Shown here piece after piece: positions 15,858 through 23,745 of a DNA stretch of 61,465 nucleotides. The translations under genes were made by a program, and so were the position numbers. Location of the stretch: assembly GCF_013032445.1 (NCBI RefSeq), contig NZ_WQCA01000018.1, positions 1 through 61,465 on the forward strand. Reading direction: 5' to 3'. The DNA comes from Ruegeria arenilitoris (GTDB lineage Bacteria > Pseudomonadota > Alphaproteobacteria > Rhodobacterales > Rhodobacteraceae). The stretch's first letter is position 1. Every line of letters begins with the position of its first letter. Below the pieces are notes generated by a model. That model saw only the letters and a program-made list of their open reading frames with translations. It made no database searches and was not told the DNA's origin.

Positions 15858-15936
15858 TTTATCAGCTCTTTCCGTTTACAGTGTGTGTTCCAACGTCAGG
15901 GCATATGCCCCACGCAGATCATTCAGTGCCAACCGC

Positions 15937-16455
15937 TTACGCAGCTTCCGCCTTCTCTTCGATGGTGGAAAGGATGCTTGCGATGTTGCTTGCAGGTGCG
16001 CCAATCGCGCCAGCGATGTTCGAAGCAGGTGCGCCAATGCAGCCCACGATCGAAGCGATAAGCTCCTCGCGAGACGGCATTTTCGAAACTGTTTCGACGC
16101 CTTTGCGGTCCAGAGCGTTCTCACCCATTGCACCACCAAGAATTTCAAAATTCTTATTATCCTTGGCGAAGTCCTCGGCCACCTTGGCTGCTGCCACGGG
16201 GTCTTCGGAATAGGTCAGAACGGTCATCCCTGTCAGCAGGTCGGCCATGCTTTCACACGGCTTACCCTCAAGGGCGATTTTGGCGAGCCTGTTCTTGGCA
16301 ACACGCACGGCACCACCCGCGTCACGAGCACGTGCGCGAAGGTCCTGCATCTCGGCAACTGTCAGACCGGCGTAGTGAGCAACCACTACGACGCCAGAGC
16401 TTTCGAAGATTTGGCCGAGTTCCTCGACCACTTTCTCTTTCTGGGCTCTATCCAC
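15937..16455 (-). CDS. rplJ: 50S ribosomal protein L10
   Basis: The 172-residue stalk base anchors L7/L12 dimers. I choose the GTG start (reading [14 protein letters not shown]), because GGAG lies six bases before it; an upstream TTG reading would put the ribosome site inside the gene. The C-terminal tail repeats the segment GAPASNIA twice, within the Ala-rich helix that binds L7/L12. It is the first gene of the rplJL-rpoBC transcript, separated from rplA by a plus-strand phosphotransferase gene. Confidence 0.96.
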   Translation of the reverse strand: MDRAQKEKVVEELGQIFESSGVVVVAHYAGLTVAEMQDLRARARDAGGAVRVAKNRLAKIALEGKPCESMADLLTGMTVLTYSEDPVAAAKVAEDFAKDNKNFEILGGAMGENALDRKGVETVSKMPSREELIASIVGCIGAPASNIAGAIGAPASNIASILSTIEEKAEAA

Positions 16456-16857
16456 AGTTCTCTCCAAGTTAGGGGCGATGTTTCACCCCGGCTCATATTT
16501 GCCGAGGTCGAAACCCCAGCGTTCAGGTCCGTTGTTACGGGATTGGCCAAAACTCGCCCGAGGATCGTGACCCTCAGAATTCTTTGGTCTTACCCGTCTC
16601 AGGCAGGGAATTAAGGGGCCGATTGGACCCACCCACCGTCTTGGACGAAACGAAATAAAGCGCACGACGAATCGCACGCTTTACTCCGCAGCTCTCTTTA
16701 GGGCAGATAGCCGGGGTTTCCAAGGGGTAAATTGACCGTTCTGGTGGTTTGGCGGGACCATACCGCCCTGCTCCGAACCATGTCCGCGATTGACATGGCT
16801 TGCGCGCTGGGGTCCTGTCAATCAAACCCCTTGTTTCGCGTCCAGCTTTTACCCCTT
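16456..16857. other. Divergent promoter region rplJ / APH-like gene (402 bp)
   Basis: No gene is visible. The rplJ leader and promoter must lie here because rplA ends in its own terminator. The best minus-strand candidate is TTGGAA (16718-16723), a 17-base spacer and TAAAGA (16695-16700), only moderately close to consensus. An autogenous L10-binding leader is expected from other bacteria, but I could not draw one convincingly. Confidence 0.4.
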
Positions 16858-17823
16858 ATGCCAATCCTCACAGAAGATGAAAACAGGCGCGCAACTGAGT
16901 TTGTCGCGGAATTCTCGCGCCATGCGGGGTTGGGCCCGGCGCTGCAATTCGATTGCGTATACCGATCGCACGGCTTTCCCGACACCCGTCTGGTTCTGCG
17001 GGTACAGGGGCCAACGCGGGACTACGCGATGAAGATCGACACTGCCTCGCCCGAGTCCGGCCGGTTGAAGGCAGAGTTCGATGTTCTGACCCGGCTGGAG
17101 CGGTATTTTGACCGGCATGAGACTTCGCGCGTTGTACACCCTTACTACCTGTCTCCGGGAAACATGTTCTTCGTGACCGAATTCATCGACCGACCAACCG
17201 CCGTCGACGTGATCCACAACAGCGAAGACGACGATCAGGTCGCCCGTATCTACCGCCGTGCAGGGGCGTGGCTGAACGACCTGCATAGCTTTCAACCCGC
17301 AACGGAGTATGAGTTCCGGCCACGTTGGATGACCCTCAGCATCAGAGAGTTAGTGAATTCGGTGCCGCCGCACATCGTGGAAGAAAGTCAATCGATGGTG
17401 AAGACCCTGAAGACCTCGGCCCAGCATCTCAAGGGCATCCCCGACACGCGGGTGTTTTCGCATGGCGACTTTCACGGCCAGAACCTGATTGTCGGCAAGG
17501 GTGAAATGATTGGTCTGGATTTCACCGAGGTACGAGAAAAATTAGCTGTCTACGACATCGTCGATTTTCTCAAGTCGGATATCTTCCGCGATGCGGACCA
17601 GTCCGATGTGGACCGCAGCGGCATCCTAAAACTGAACAAGGACATGTTCTTTCGCGGCTATCGGCACCCGATCCATATAGGGATACTGGATTTCTGCATC
17701 CGCGGGCGTCTGCTGAAAGACTGGCTTGCGTCGTGGCACATCGATCACAACTGCAGCGCTTACGAGGAAGACAGGCGGCGGCGTCTGGGGGATCGGCTTC
17801 AGATCGCGTTTCAACAACGCTGA
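16858..17823 (+). CDS. APH-fold phosphotransferase family protein
   Basis: The 321-residue protein has the aminoglycoside phosphotransferase/choline-kinase-like fold. Visible landmarks are an ATP-binding Lys in YAMKID (K59), the catalytic loop HGDFHGQN (202-209), and the metal-binding Asp in LDFTEV (D221). The start ATG at 16858 is preferred because an upstream reading adds about 42 residues without family character. The natural substrate is unknown; a housekeeping small-molecule or sugar kinase role is as likely as antibiotic resistance. It stands alone on the plus strand between rplA and rplJ, splitting the ribosomal cluster. Confidence 0.8.
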   Translation: MPILTEDENRRATEFVAEFSRHAGLGPALQFDCVYRSHGFPDTRLVLRVQGPTRDYAMKIDTASPESGRLKAEFDVLTRLERYFDRHETSRVVHPYYLSPGNMFFVTEFIDRPTAVDVIHNSEDDDQVARIYRRAGAWLNDLHSFQPATEYEFRPRWMTLSIRELVNSVPPHIVEESQSMVKTLKTSAQHLKGIPDTRVFSHGDFHGQNLIVGKGEMIGLDFTEVREKLAVYDIVDFLKSDIFRDADQSDVDRSGILKLNKDMFFRGYRHPIHIGILDFCIRGRLLKDWLASWHIDHNCSAYEEDRRRRLGDRLQIAFQQR

Positions 17824-17857
17824 AAACGCTTAATCCCCAGCAAGACCCAAAAGAAAA

Positions 17858-17883
17858 TCCCGGGCAGTTTGCACCACCCGGGA
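17858..17883 (-). terminator. Terminator of rplK-rplA
   Basis: A perfect 7-bp stem TCCCGGG/CCCGGGA is followed on the minus strand by ATTTTCTTTT. It lies about 25 bases past the rplA stop codon. It also lies 35-60 bases beyond the convergent phosphotransferase gene and may stop that transcript as well. Confidence 0.8.
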
Positions 17884-17908
17884 CAAAATCTTGTCTAACC
17901 GTTAAGGC

Positions 17909-18607
17909 TTATTCGCCAGCAGCAGCCGCCACATCCAAAGTCACGCCCGGGCCCATGGTCGAGCTCAGTGCGATTTTCTTCATGTAGGTGCCTTTGGCGC
18001 CCGACGGTTTGGCCTTGGCAACAGCCGAGACGAAAGCACGAACGTTTTCGGCCAGCTTGGCTTCGTCAAACGACGCTTTGCCAACACCGGCGTGCACGAC
18101 GCCGCCTTTTTCCGCTTTGAACTGAACTTCACCGCCTTTGGCTGCTTCCACGGCCGCTTTCACGTCCATGGTCACGGTGCCAACTTTGGGGTTCGGCATC
18201 AGGTTGCGGGGGCCCAGAACTTTACCCAGACGACCGACGATCGGCATCATGTCCGGGGTGGCGATGCAGCGATCGAATTCGATGGTGCCGCCCTGAATGG
18301 TTTCCATCAGGTCTTCTGCGCCAACGATATCTGCGCCTGCTTCTTTTGCTTCGTCAGCTTTGGGGCCACGAGCAAAAACAGCAACGCGCATCGCTTTGCC
18401 TGTGCCGTTCGGCAGACCGACAACGCCGCGAACCATCTGGTCTGCGTGACGGGTGTCAACGCCCAGGTTCATCGCGATTTCGATGGTCTCGTCGAATTTC
18501 GAGGTTGCGTTGGCTTTGACCAGGGCAACTGCGTCTTCAACCGACAGGTTTTCCTTGCCAGCGACAGCTTCGCGCGCAGCGCGGGTACGTTTACCGAGTT
18601 TTGCCAT
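17909..18607 (-). CDS. rplA: 50S ribosomal protein L1
   Basis: The 232-residue protein is normal length for L1, the mobile stalk protein near the E site and autoregulator of the L11 operon. [23 protein letters not shown] at the start and [24 protein letters not shown] in the second domain are typical. It follows rplK by one base, so the two are translated from one message. Confidence 0.98.
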   Translation of the reverse strand: MAKLGKRTRAAREAVAGKENLSVEDAVALVKANATSKFDETIEIAMNLGVDTRHADQMVRGVVGLPNGTGKAMRVAVFARGPKADEAKEAGADIVGAEDLMETIQGGTIEFDRCIATPDMMPIVGRLGKVLGPRNLMPNPKVGTVTMDVKAAVEAAKGGEVQFKAEKGGVVHAGVGKASFDEAKLAENVRAFVSAVAKAKPSGAKGTYMKKIALSSTMGPGVTLDVAAAAGE

Positions 18608-18608
18608 C

Positions 18609-19058
18609 TTACTTCACCTCGATGCCCATGGAGCGGGCCGAGCCCAGGATGATCTGCATTGCGCCTTCGACGTCGTTGGCGTTCAGATCTTTCATTTTGG
18701 CTTCGGCGATTTCGCGAACCTGCTTGGTGGTCACGGTGGCCACGGTCTCACGACCGGGGTTTTCCGCGCCACGGGGGCGGTTACGCTTGCCAACCGGCTT
18801 CAGACCAGCGGCTTTTTTCAGGTAATAAGACGCGGGCGGCGTCTTGATGTCCATGGTAAAGGACTTGTCCTGATAATAGGTGATCACGGTCGGGCAAGGC
18901 GCACCCTGCTCCATATCTGCGGTTTTGGCGTTGAACGCCTTGCAGAATTCCATAATGTTGATGCCGCGCTGACCCAGCGCCGGACCAACTGGCGGCGACG
19001 GGTTCGCCTGACCTGCAGGAACCTGCAGTTTCATTGTACCAGCAAGCTTCTTGGCCAT
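18609..19058 (-). CDS. rplK: 50S ribosomal protein L11
   Basis: The 149-residue protein has the Pro-rich N-terminal domain ([20 protein letters not shown]) that binds thiostrepton and the GTPase-associated rRNA, and the rRNA-binding C-terminal domain. It is the first gene of the L11 operon here. In many bacteria it directly follows nusG; here three plus-strand genes intervene, so it needs its own promoter. Confidence 0.98.
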   Translation of the reverse strand: MAKKLAGTMKLQVPAGQANPSPPVGPALGQRGINIMEFCKAFNAKTADMEQGAPCPTVITYYQDKSFTMDIKTPPASYYLKKAAGLKPVGKRNRPRGAENPGRETVATVTTKQVREIAEAKMKDLNANDVEGAMQIILGSARSMGIEVK

Positions 19059-19370
19059 TTGGTTTTCCTTTCAACGTAGGTGAAACGCGTTCCACCCGGT
19101 TTATGTTGCGTGGTCCGATCCGGGATCGCGATCCCAGCAACCTCCCACGAGAGAATCTCGCCCGAAGACGATAGAGGCGGCGTTTACAGTGGAACGTTGG
19201 GGTTGGCAAGTGGCTGGAGCCATAATCCGAAGTGATCCGTTTCAGCTCTATTCAGCCCCTCAATTTCGATCTGAATCTCGGAAACAGGAATTTTTTGCAA
19301 GGTCCTAAGTTGCTTAAGTAACGCAGACAGGTATCTTGGGCCTGCTTGGTCACAATAGAGGTGGTCTGGG
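19059..19370. other. Divergent region between rplK and the lipoprotein gene (312 bp)
   Basis: No gene is visible. It must carry the rplK promoter on the minus strand and that of the lipoprotein gene on the plus strand. The only minus-strand candidate I see is TTGCCA near 19204 with a poor -10, so I do not call it. A short palindrome GGGATCGCGATCCC near 19121-19134 lies in the presumed rplK leader and could be an RNA hairpin. Confidence 0.4.
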
Positions 19371-20231
19371 ATGGCATCATCTCGAATAAACAAAGGACTT
19401 CTGATCTGCGTTCTTTTCGCCATGTTGCCGGGCTGTGGCAGCAAGGCTCAGGATCAGGGTGCTGTATCCGAGACGGCGACCCAAACCAACGGGGACAAGA
19501 AGGCCGCGTCATTTGCTTCAGGGGGTATTGATCCGGCCACCTATGCCGGTCGTTTTCAGATCAAGCTAACCAAAGAGGTTCCTCTACGCGATATACCTGT
19601 ACCTTTCACGGTCTACAGCGGCATCGAAGAAGCCAGCCCAACTCGATTGCGGTTGCGGGCCTTCATGGACCTGCGCGGCTTGCAAGAAAAAGCGCCCGAA
19701 ATACTGACGGGCCCATTGGAAGAAAGCTGTAAGCGCCAGATCTATCTCGAAATCCGAAACGTCACCGCGAAAGGTGAAACCGTGAAAGTCGAAGGCTCGG
19801 CCCGTGCGCGGTTCACAACCTGCAATCGGCGCGAAGAACCGGGCTTTCGTTACTTTGGTGCCACGGTAGATGCTGTTGCGGTCGCCAAAGCAGAAGTCAA
19901 AGGTCAGTGCCTTACATTTAGTATCGAAGGCGTCGACCTTGATCCGCGCGGTTTCATCGGCGCGGTCTCTGACCTCTTCGGGTTGACCAATCGCATCAAC
20001 GAAGCGGTCCTTGAAAAAGGCGGAGAGTTTTTGGCAGCCAACCCGGTCTGCCCTCCGCTACCGGAAGAATTCTCTGTCCTCGATCCGATCTACGAATCCG
20101 GCGGCACACGCGAAATTGCACCCGGCGGAATGGGGGCAGCTGTCGTCGGATCCGCGGATGTCAGCGCCGAGACGATAGTCAAAGTGCTTGGGGGCCTTAA
20201 AGAGCTTGGCGTATTGGAGTTTGCTGAATGA
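19371..20231 (+). CDS. Lipoprotein of unknown function, paralogue of the next gene
   Basis: The 286-residue protein has a lipoprotein signal: positive N-terminus, hydrophobic run and lipobox LPGC with Cys22. The mature part alternates polar and hydrophobic residues, suggesting a beta-rich fold. Four cysteines (in ESCKRQ, TTCNRR, GQCLTF and PVCPPLP) align with four in the next protein, as do LDPIYESGGTREI and the C-terminal helix. It overlaps the next gene by 4 bases (ATGA), so they are translationally coupled. I do not recognise a named family. Envelope location is inferred from the signal. Confidence 0.75.
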   Translation: MASSRINKGLLICVLFAMLPGCGSKAQDQGAVSETATQTNGDKKAASFASGGIDPATYAGRFQIKLTKEVPLRDIPVPFTVYSGIEEASPTRLRLRAFMDLRGLQEKAPEILTGPLEESCKRQIYLEIRNVTAKGETVKVEGSARARFTTCNRREEPGFRYFGATVDAVAVAKAEVKGQCLTFSIEGVDLDPRGFIGAVSDLFGLTNRINEAVLEKGGEFLAANPVCPPLPEEFSVLDPIYESGGTREIAPGGMGAAVVGSADVSAETIVKVLGGLKELGVLEFAE

Positions 20232-20992
20232 GACTTTGGCTTTTGATCCCGGTCTTATTGGCAGTTGTTCTGGATGCACGAGCGCCCAGCGCACAACAGG
20301 TGAACTTTGTCATCGACGCAAAGCTGCCCGTACGCGATACGGAATTGCCGTATACGCTTGACCTGAACCTCACCGCGGCCGCCCCCACTCGGATCGGGGT
20401 GGGCGCACTTCTGGATTTGCGTGAAATACAGAAAACTGTGCCTGAGCAACTGGCTGATAACGCGATCATCGACAACTGCGGCCTGCAGGTCCGGCTTGAT
20501 GACCTAAATCTTAAAGCCGAAAACGACGCGATTGGTTTGGATGGCGATGTAACCATCACGATCTTCGAATGCAGCCGAACCGGTGAACGTGACTTTCATC
20601 GGGGTGAACAAAAAAGAGCCATACTGGCGAATATGTCAACCGAAGCGACTGTCGAACTGCGCGACAACTGCGCCTATTTCAAACTCATCGATCTTACACT
20701 TACGGCACCTGAAGCACAGCGCGAGCAACTTCTGCAGGACGATACTCTCGAGTCGGTAAAAGAGCTTACGCTGGCCGCCGTCGACCTTGTACTCAACGAG
20801 ACACCTCTGTGTCCCGAACTACCTGCAGAGCTCGCATCACTTGATCCGGTTTATGACAAAGGCGGTCCGAGGGAGATCGGAGAAGGTGGACTGGGTGTTT
20901 TCCTTGACGGGTCAGTAGATTTCAGCCCTTCGACAATCCTCGACATTCTGACAGTCCTTCAACAACAAGAACTGATCCCCGGTCCGCCGTAA
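20228..20992 (+). CDS. Exported protein of unknown function, paralogue of the preceding lipoprotein
   Basis: The 254-residue protein has a cleavable signal peptide (about residues 1-22, LLIPVLLAVVLDARAPSAQ) but no lipobox Cys, so the mature form is probably periplasmic and soluble. It aligns with the upstream lipoprotein over nearly its whole length: PVRDTELPYTL with PLRDIPVPFTV, and LDPVYDKGGPREIGEGGLG with LDPIYESGGTREIAPGGMG. Four cysteines are shared. Tandem duplication followed by loss or gain of lipidation is the likely history. The function is unknown. Confidence 0.75.
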   Translation: MRLWLLIPVLLAVVLDARAPSAQQVNFVIDAKLPVRDTELPYTLDLNLTAAAPTRIGVGALLDLREIQKTVPEQLADNAIIDNCGLQVRLDDLNLKAENDAIGLDGDVTITIFECSRTGERDFHRGEQKRAILANMSTEATVELRDNCAYFKLIDLTLTAPEAQREQLLQDDTLESVKELTLAAVDLVLNETPLCPELPAELASLDPVYDKGGPREIGEGGLGVFLDGSVDFSPSTILDILTVLQQQELIPGPP

Positions 20993-21017
20993 TTGTCAGG
21001 AACTTTCATTGAAGTAG

Positions 21018-21191
21018 TCCTCCCTTCTGGTTCACGCCTTCCGCACAGCCGACCACGTCATCAAAGCCCTCAAACGCGCCGTCGGTGACCTGCCCGCTCA
21101 CATCTCGGATTGGGCAGAAGTCCGCCAATCAATCGCCAAAAGATCAGGTTTCTGGCTTCGCGGCCGACTCCAAGCCCGCGTCGCGCAATGA
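21018..21191 (+). pseudogene. Coding-like open frame without start codon, possible gene remnant
   Basis: A 57-codon open frame begins after a TAG and ends at TGA. It holds no ATG, GTG or TTG, yet its third positions are strongly C/G as in the neighbouring genes, and the product contains a plausible helical stretch (AFRTADHVIKALKRAVGD). This fits a decayed gene end. No family is recognised. The opposite strand also has an open frame here, so either could be the real one or neither. Confidence 0.25.
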
Positions 21192-21238
21192 ATGTGCTAT
21201 ACTCATCGAATTCAGGCGTTTTGTTTTGGAGGTAAGTT

Positions 21239-22483
21239 ATGATTTTTCGTTTAATAACAACGCTGGGAATCGCTCTATCCTTTGCTTTAACGGCTCCTCA
21301 GGTTGCACGGGCCGACGCCGGCGACTTCCTTGGCGGCGCTGTCGTTGGCGGGGTCGTAGGTTACGCGATTGGCAAGGACCAGCAGAAGAAAAAAGCCCAA
21401 AGAACAACTCGGTCAACCCGGACCTATCGTCCGAGCATACCGTCGACAACGCAGGGTGCGCAAACCCAGACCGCACTCAACTACTTCGGTTACAATGCCG
21501 GAACGGTCGATGGTCAGGTTGGACGCGGCACCCGAGCAGCAATCGAACGCTACCAGGTTTCAATGGGCTACCCTATCAATGGCTATGATTTTCAGCCCTA
21601 TCAGCGCGACTTCCTTATGCAAGCGTACTATTGGGCGACGAGCGGAGGACAGGCTTCAACTCAACAGGCGGGCCAACCTCTTTTGATGGCGTACCGCCAA
21701 CAAGTACATAGCGGCACCGCTCTGGCAGCCGCGCCTCAGCCCACGGCGCCCACGGTAGAAGCCGCCCCGGTCGCGGTCGCCCCGGTCGCGGTCGCCCAAG
21801 AGCCCGAACCAGCGCCAGAGGTTGCAGAAACACCCACCGCCACCCTGCCGACCCTGTTTTCCGGGGGAACAACGGGTCCATCGCTCGCCAATCGCTGCAG
21901 CGCGGTCATGCTTCAAACTTCGACCAATGGCGGCTATACGACATTGGCAAACATGTCCGATCCTGATTTTGCACTCAGCGAACAGTTCTGCCTCGCCCGT
22001 AGCTACGCGATGGCACGGGGTGAAAGTCTGATGCAGGACATCCAGGGACTGACGCCGGATCAGGTGGCAGCGCAGTGCGATTCATATGGTGAAATGCTGG
22101 AGCCGCAAGTTGTTGCGCTGTCTCTGAACTCCAAAACAGAAGCGGAAACTCAGATGCGCAAGCTTGCATTGGAATCCGGGCAAAGCCCAGAAGATCTGGC
22201 GGCAACAAGCAAAGTCTGTCTGGCAATGGGATACCTGCAGGACAACATGGATACCGCTGTAGGTTCCGCGCTGATGTTGGTCGCAATGGGAGAGCCCGCC
22301 TATGGAGAGTTGGTTGGACACCACCTGCGTGAAGGTTTCGGTGTACAGGAACGCCGCGATCTTGCGATGCAATGGTACGAAGCGAGCCTTTCCGCGTTGG
22401 ATGCTGGATCGCAGGCAGTCTTCTTACCGTCCCAGTCAGACCGCCCGCAACTGTTGCGCGCGGCTATGGTACAGGTGCAATAA
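21239..22483 (+). CDS. Exported peptidoglycan-binding-domain protein
   Basis: The 414-residue protein has a signal peptide (about 1-25), then a glycine-zipper stretch (AGDFLGGAVVGGVVGYAIG), a basic linker, and a PG_binding_1-like domain at about 75-120 (QTALNYFGYNAGTVDGQVG, then GTRAAIERYQ). An Ala/Pro/Val-rich linker (about 165-200) with an exact 15-bp tandem repeat leads to a C-terminal helical domain containing several Cys (NRCSAV, EQFCLA, AQCDSY, SKVCLA). GGAGG precedes the ATG. It is probably periplasmic and cell-wall associated. It is not obviously in one operon with the paralogous pair, being about 250 bases downstream. Confidence 0.75.
   Translation: MIFRLITTLGIALSFALTAPQVARADAGDFLGGAVVGGVVGYAIGKDQQKKKAQRTTRSTRTYRPSIPSTTQGAQTQTALNYFGYNAGTVDGQVGRGTRAAIERYQVSMGYPINGYDFQPYQRDFLMQAYYWATSGGQASTQQAGQPLLMAYRQQVHSGTALAAAPQPTAPTVEAAPVAVAPVAVAQEPEPAPEVAETPTATLPTLFSGGTTGPSLANRCSAVMLQTSTNGGYTTLANMSDPDFALSEQFCLARSYAMARGESLMQDIQGLTPDQVAAQCDSYGEMLEPQVVALSLNSKTEAETQMRKLALESGQSPEDLAATSKVCLAMGYLQDNMDTAVGSALMLVAMGEPAYGELVGHHLREGFGVQERRDLAMQWYEASLSALDAGSQAVFLPSQSDRPQLLRAAMVQVQ
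21764..21793 (+). repeat. Two exact 15-bp tandem repeats in the linker of the PG-binding gene
   Basis: The unit GCCCCGGTCGCGGTC occurs twice in direct succession and encodes Ala-Pro-Val-Ala-Val twice. In-frame units of this kind can expand or contract by slippage without breaking the protein. Confidence 0.85.
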
Positions 22484-22527
22484 GTCGATAATCTAAAAGT
22501 TAACGACACCCGCATTGCCGAAACAGA

Positions 22528-22562
22528 AAATCGCCGCGTTGCCTGTTGCATCGCGGCGATTT
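22528..22562 (-). terminator. Terminator of nusG, possibly bidirectional
   Basis: An 11-bp perfect stem AAATCGCCGCG/CGCGGCGATTT with a 13-base loop lies between convergent nusG and the PG-binding gene. On the minus strand it runs into TTTTCTGTTT. It shows that secE-nusG is transcriptionally separate from rplK in this genome. Confidence 0.85.
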
Positions 22563-22582
22563 GAATTTCGATGCAAAGCCGT

Positions 22583-23116
22583 TTAGCTCTGCTTGGTCAC
22601 CTGCGTGAAGTCCAGTTCGACCGGGGTTTCGCGGCCAAAGATCGAGACCGAAACCTTCAGCTTCTGGTTCTCGTCGTCCACGCCTTCGACCATGCCGTCG
22701 AAGTCCTCGAACGGGCCGTCGTTGACCTTGACCTTCTCGCCGACCTCGAAGGTGATCATCAGCTTGGGCGCTTCTTCGCCTTCCTGAACGCGGTTCAGGA
22801 TCTGGTTCACCTCAGCGTCGCGCATCGGCATCGGGCGGCCTTGCGGGCCCAGGAAACCGGTGACGCGGTTGATCGAGTTCACAAGGTGATAGCCCTGATC
22901 CGACATCTCCATATGCACCAGCACATAGCCGGGCATGAAGCGGCGTTCGGTCGTGACCTTCTTGCCCCGGCGCACTTCGATCACCTCTTCGGTGGGCACC
23001 AGAACCTCGTCGATATCGTCCTCAAGGCCCTGCTCGGCCACCGACGTGCGGATCTGCTCTGCGATCTTCTTTTCGAAATTCGAAAGAACGCTGACCGAGT
23101 ACCACCGTTTCGCCAT
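22583..23116 (-). CDS. nusG: Transcription termination/antitermination factor NusG
   Basis: The 177-residue protein has the NGN domain starting [22 protein letters not shown], with the RNA-polymerase-binding patch around [14 protein letters not shown]-terminal KOW domain ([20 protein letters not shown]) contacts Rho or ribosomal S10. It follows secE after a 200-base gap, so it may also have its own promoter. Confidence 0.98.
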   Translation of the reverse strand: MAKRWYSVSVLSNFEKKIAEQIRTSVAEQGLEDDIDEVLVPTEEVIEVRRGKKVTTERRFMPGYVLVHMEMSDQGYHLVNSINRVTGFLGPQGRPMPMRDAEVNQILNRVQEGEEAPKLMITFEVGEKVKVNDGPFEDFDGMVEGVDDENQKLKVSVSIFGRETPVELDFTQVTKQS

Positions 23117-23316
23117 GAACCTGTCGTCCTTGTTTTACTTTCGGTGCTTTCGGATGGCCGCAAGCACCGTCATTGAAATTCTATCGCATCACCCGGAATA
23201 AAAAGCGGCGCGCAGCCCGAATCGCCGCACGCCCATTCCGAATAGTACCGCGTCAACTACTCTGACATCGCACAAGGTGCAAGGGGGCAGTGGCGTTTCC
23301 GCCCGCCCGAACCGGT

Positions 23317-23514
23317 TTAGCTGAACGCGCCCAGGATCGCCTGCAGCCCGCCACGAATGGCCAGATCAACCAGCGCAAAGAAAACGGCCGTCAGCGCCGC
23401 CATGATGAACACCATGACCGTGGTCAGCAGAACTTCACGCCGGGTCGGCCAGACGACCTTTGCAACTTCGGCACGGACTTGCTGAATGAACTGGATCGGA
23501 TTCATAGTTGCCAT
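23317..23514 (-). CDS. secE: Preprotein translocase subunit SecE
   Basis: The 65-residue single-span SecE stabilises SecY in the SecYEG channel. The amphipathic NPIQFIQQVRAEVAKVVWPTRREV is diagnostic, followed by one membrane helix (TTVMVFIMAALTAVFFALVDL). A second in-frame ATG three codons in (MNPIQF) could be the real start. It precedes nusG in the usual order. Confidence 0.95.
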   Translation of the reverse strand: MATMNPIQFIQQVRAEVAKVVWPTRREVLLTTVMVFIMAALTAVFFALVDLAIRGGLQAILGAFS

Positions 23515-23582
23515 TTGGCTTGGTTCTCTCTGCTAGCGGATGGGCCGGACATAACCGGGCATTGCGGCAATTTCAAGGGCCG

Positions 23583-23741
23583 TCAGGGCTTTGGCTTGTC
23601 GTCCCATTCATCGCTGAGGATACGGCGTGCGTCGCCTTCGGGATCATCATACTGGTTCGACCGGACCGTATAGATGAACGCCACAAGGCCAACCCCGCCC
23701 AAAAGCAGGGAAATCGGTATAAGATAGGCCAGAACTTCCAT
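23583..23741 (-). CDS. ccoS: cbb3-type cytochrome oxidase assembly protein CcoS
   Basis: This 52-residue ORF reads MEVLAYLIPISLLLGGVGLV, then a short tail with DDPEGDARRILSDEWDD. One N-terminal membrane helix plus an acidic cytoplasmic tail is the CcoS layout. CcoS is needed for cofactor insertion into the cbb3 oxidase. It starts 4 bases after the ccoI stop codon, last gene of ccoGHIS. Confidence 0.93.
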   Translation of the reverse strand: MEVLAYLIPISLLLGGVGLVAFIYTVRSNQYDDPEGDARRILSDEWDDKPKP

Positions 23742-23745
23742 CGGT

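Noticed and set aside
20993..21191. Insertion-sequence remnant
   Set aside because: No terminal inverted repeats or target duplication visible; only the start-less open frame noted separately.
21764..21793. CRISPR-like repeat
   Set aside because: Only two adjacent units, no spacers, inside a coding linker.
22571..23176. Plus-strand frame opposite nusG
   Set aside because: Shadow of nusG; it starts inside the nusG terminator region.
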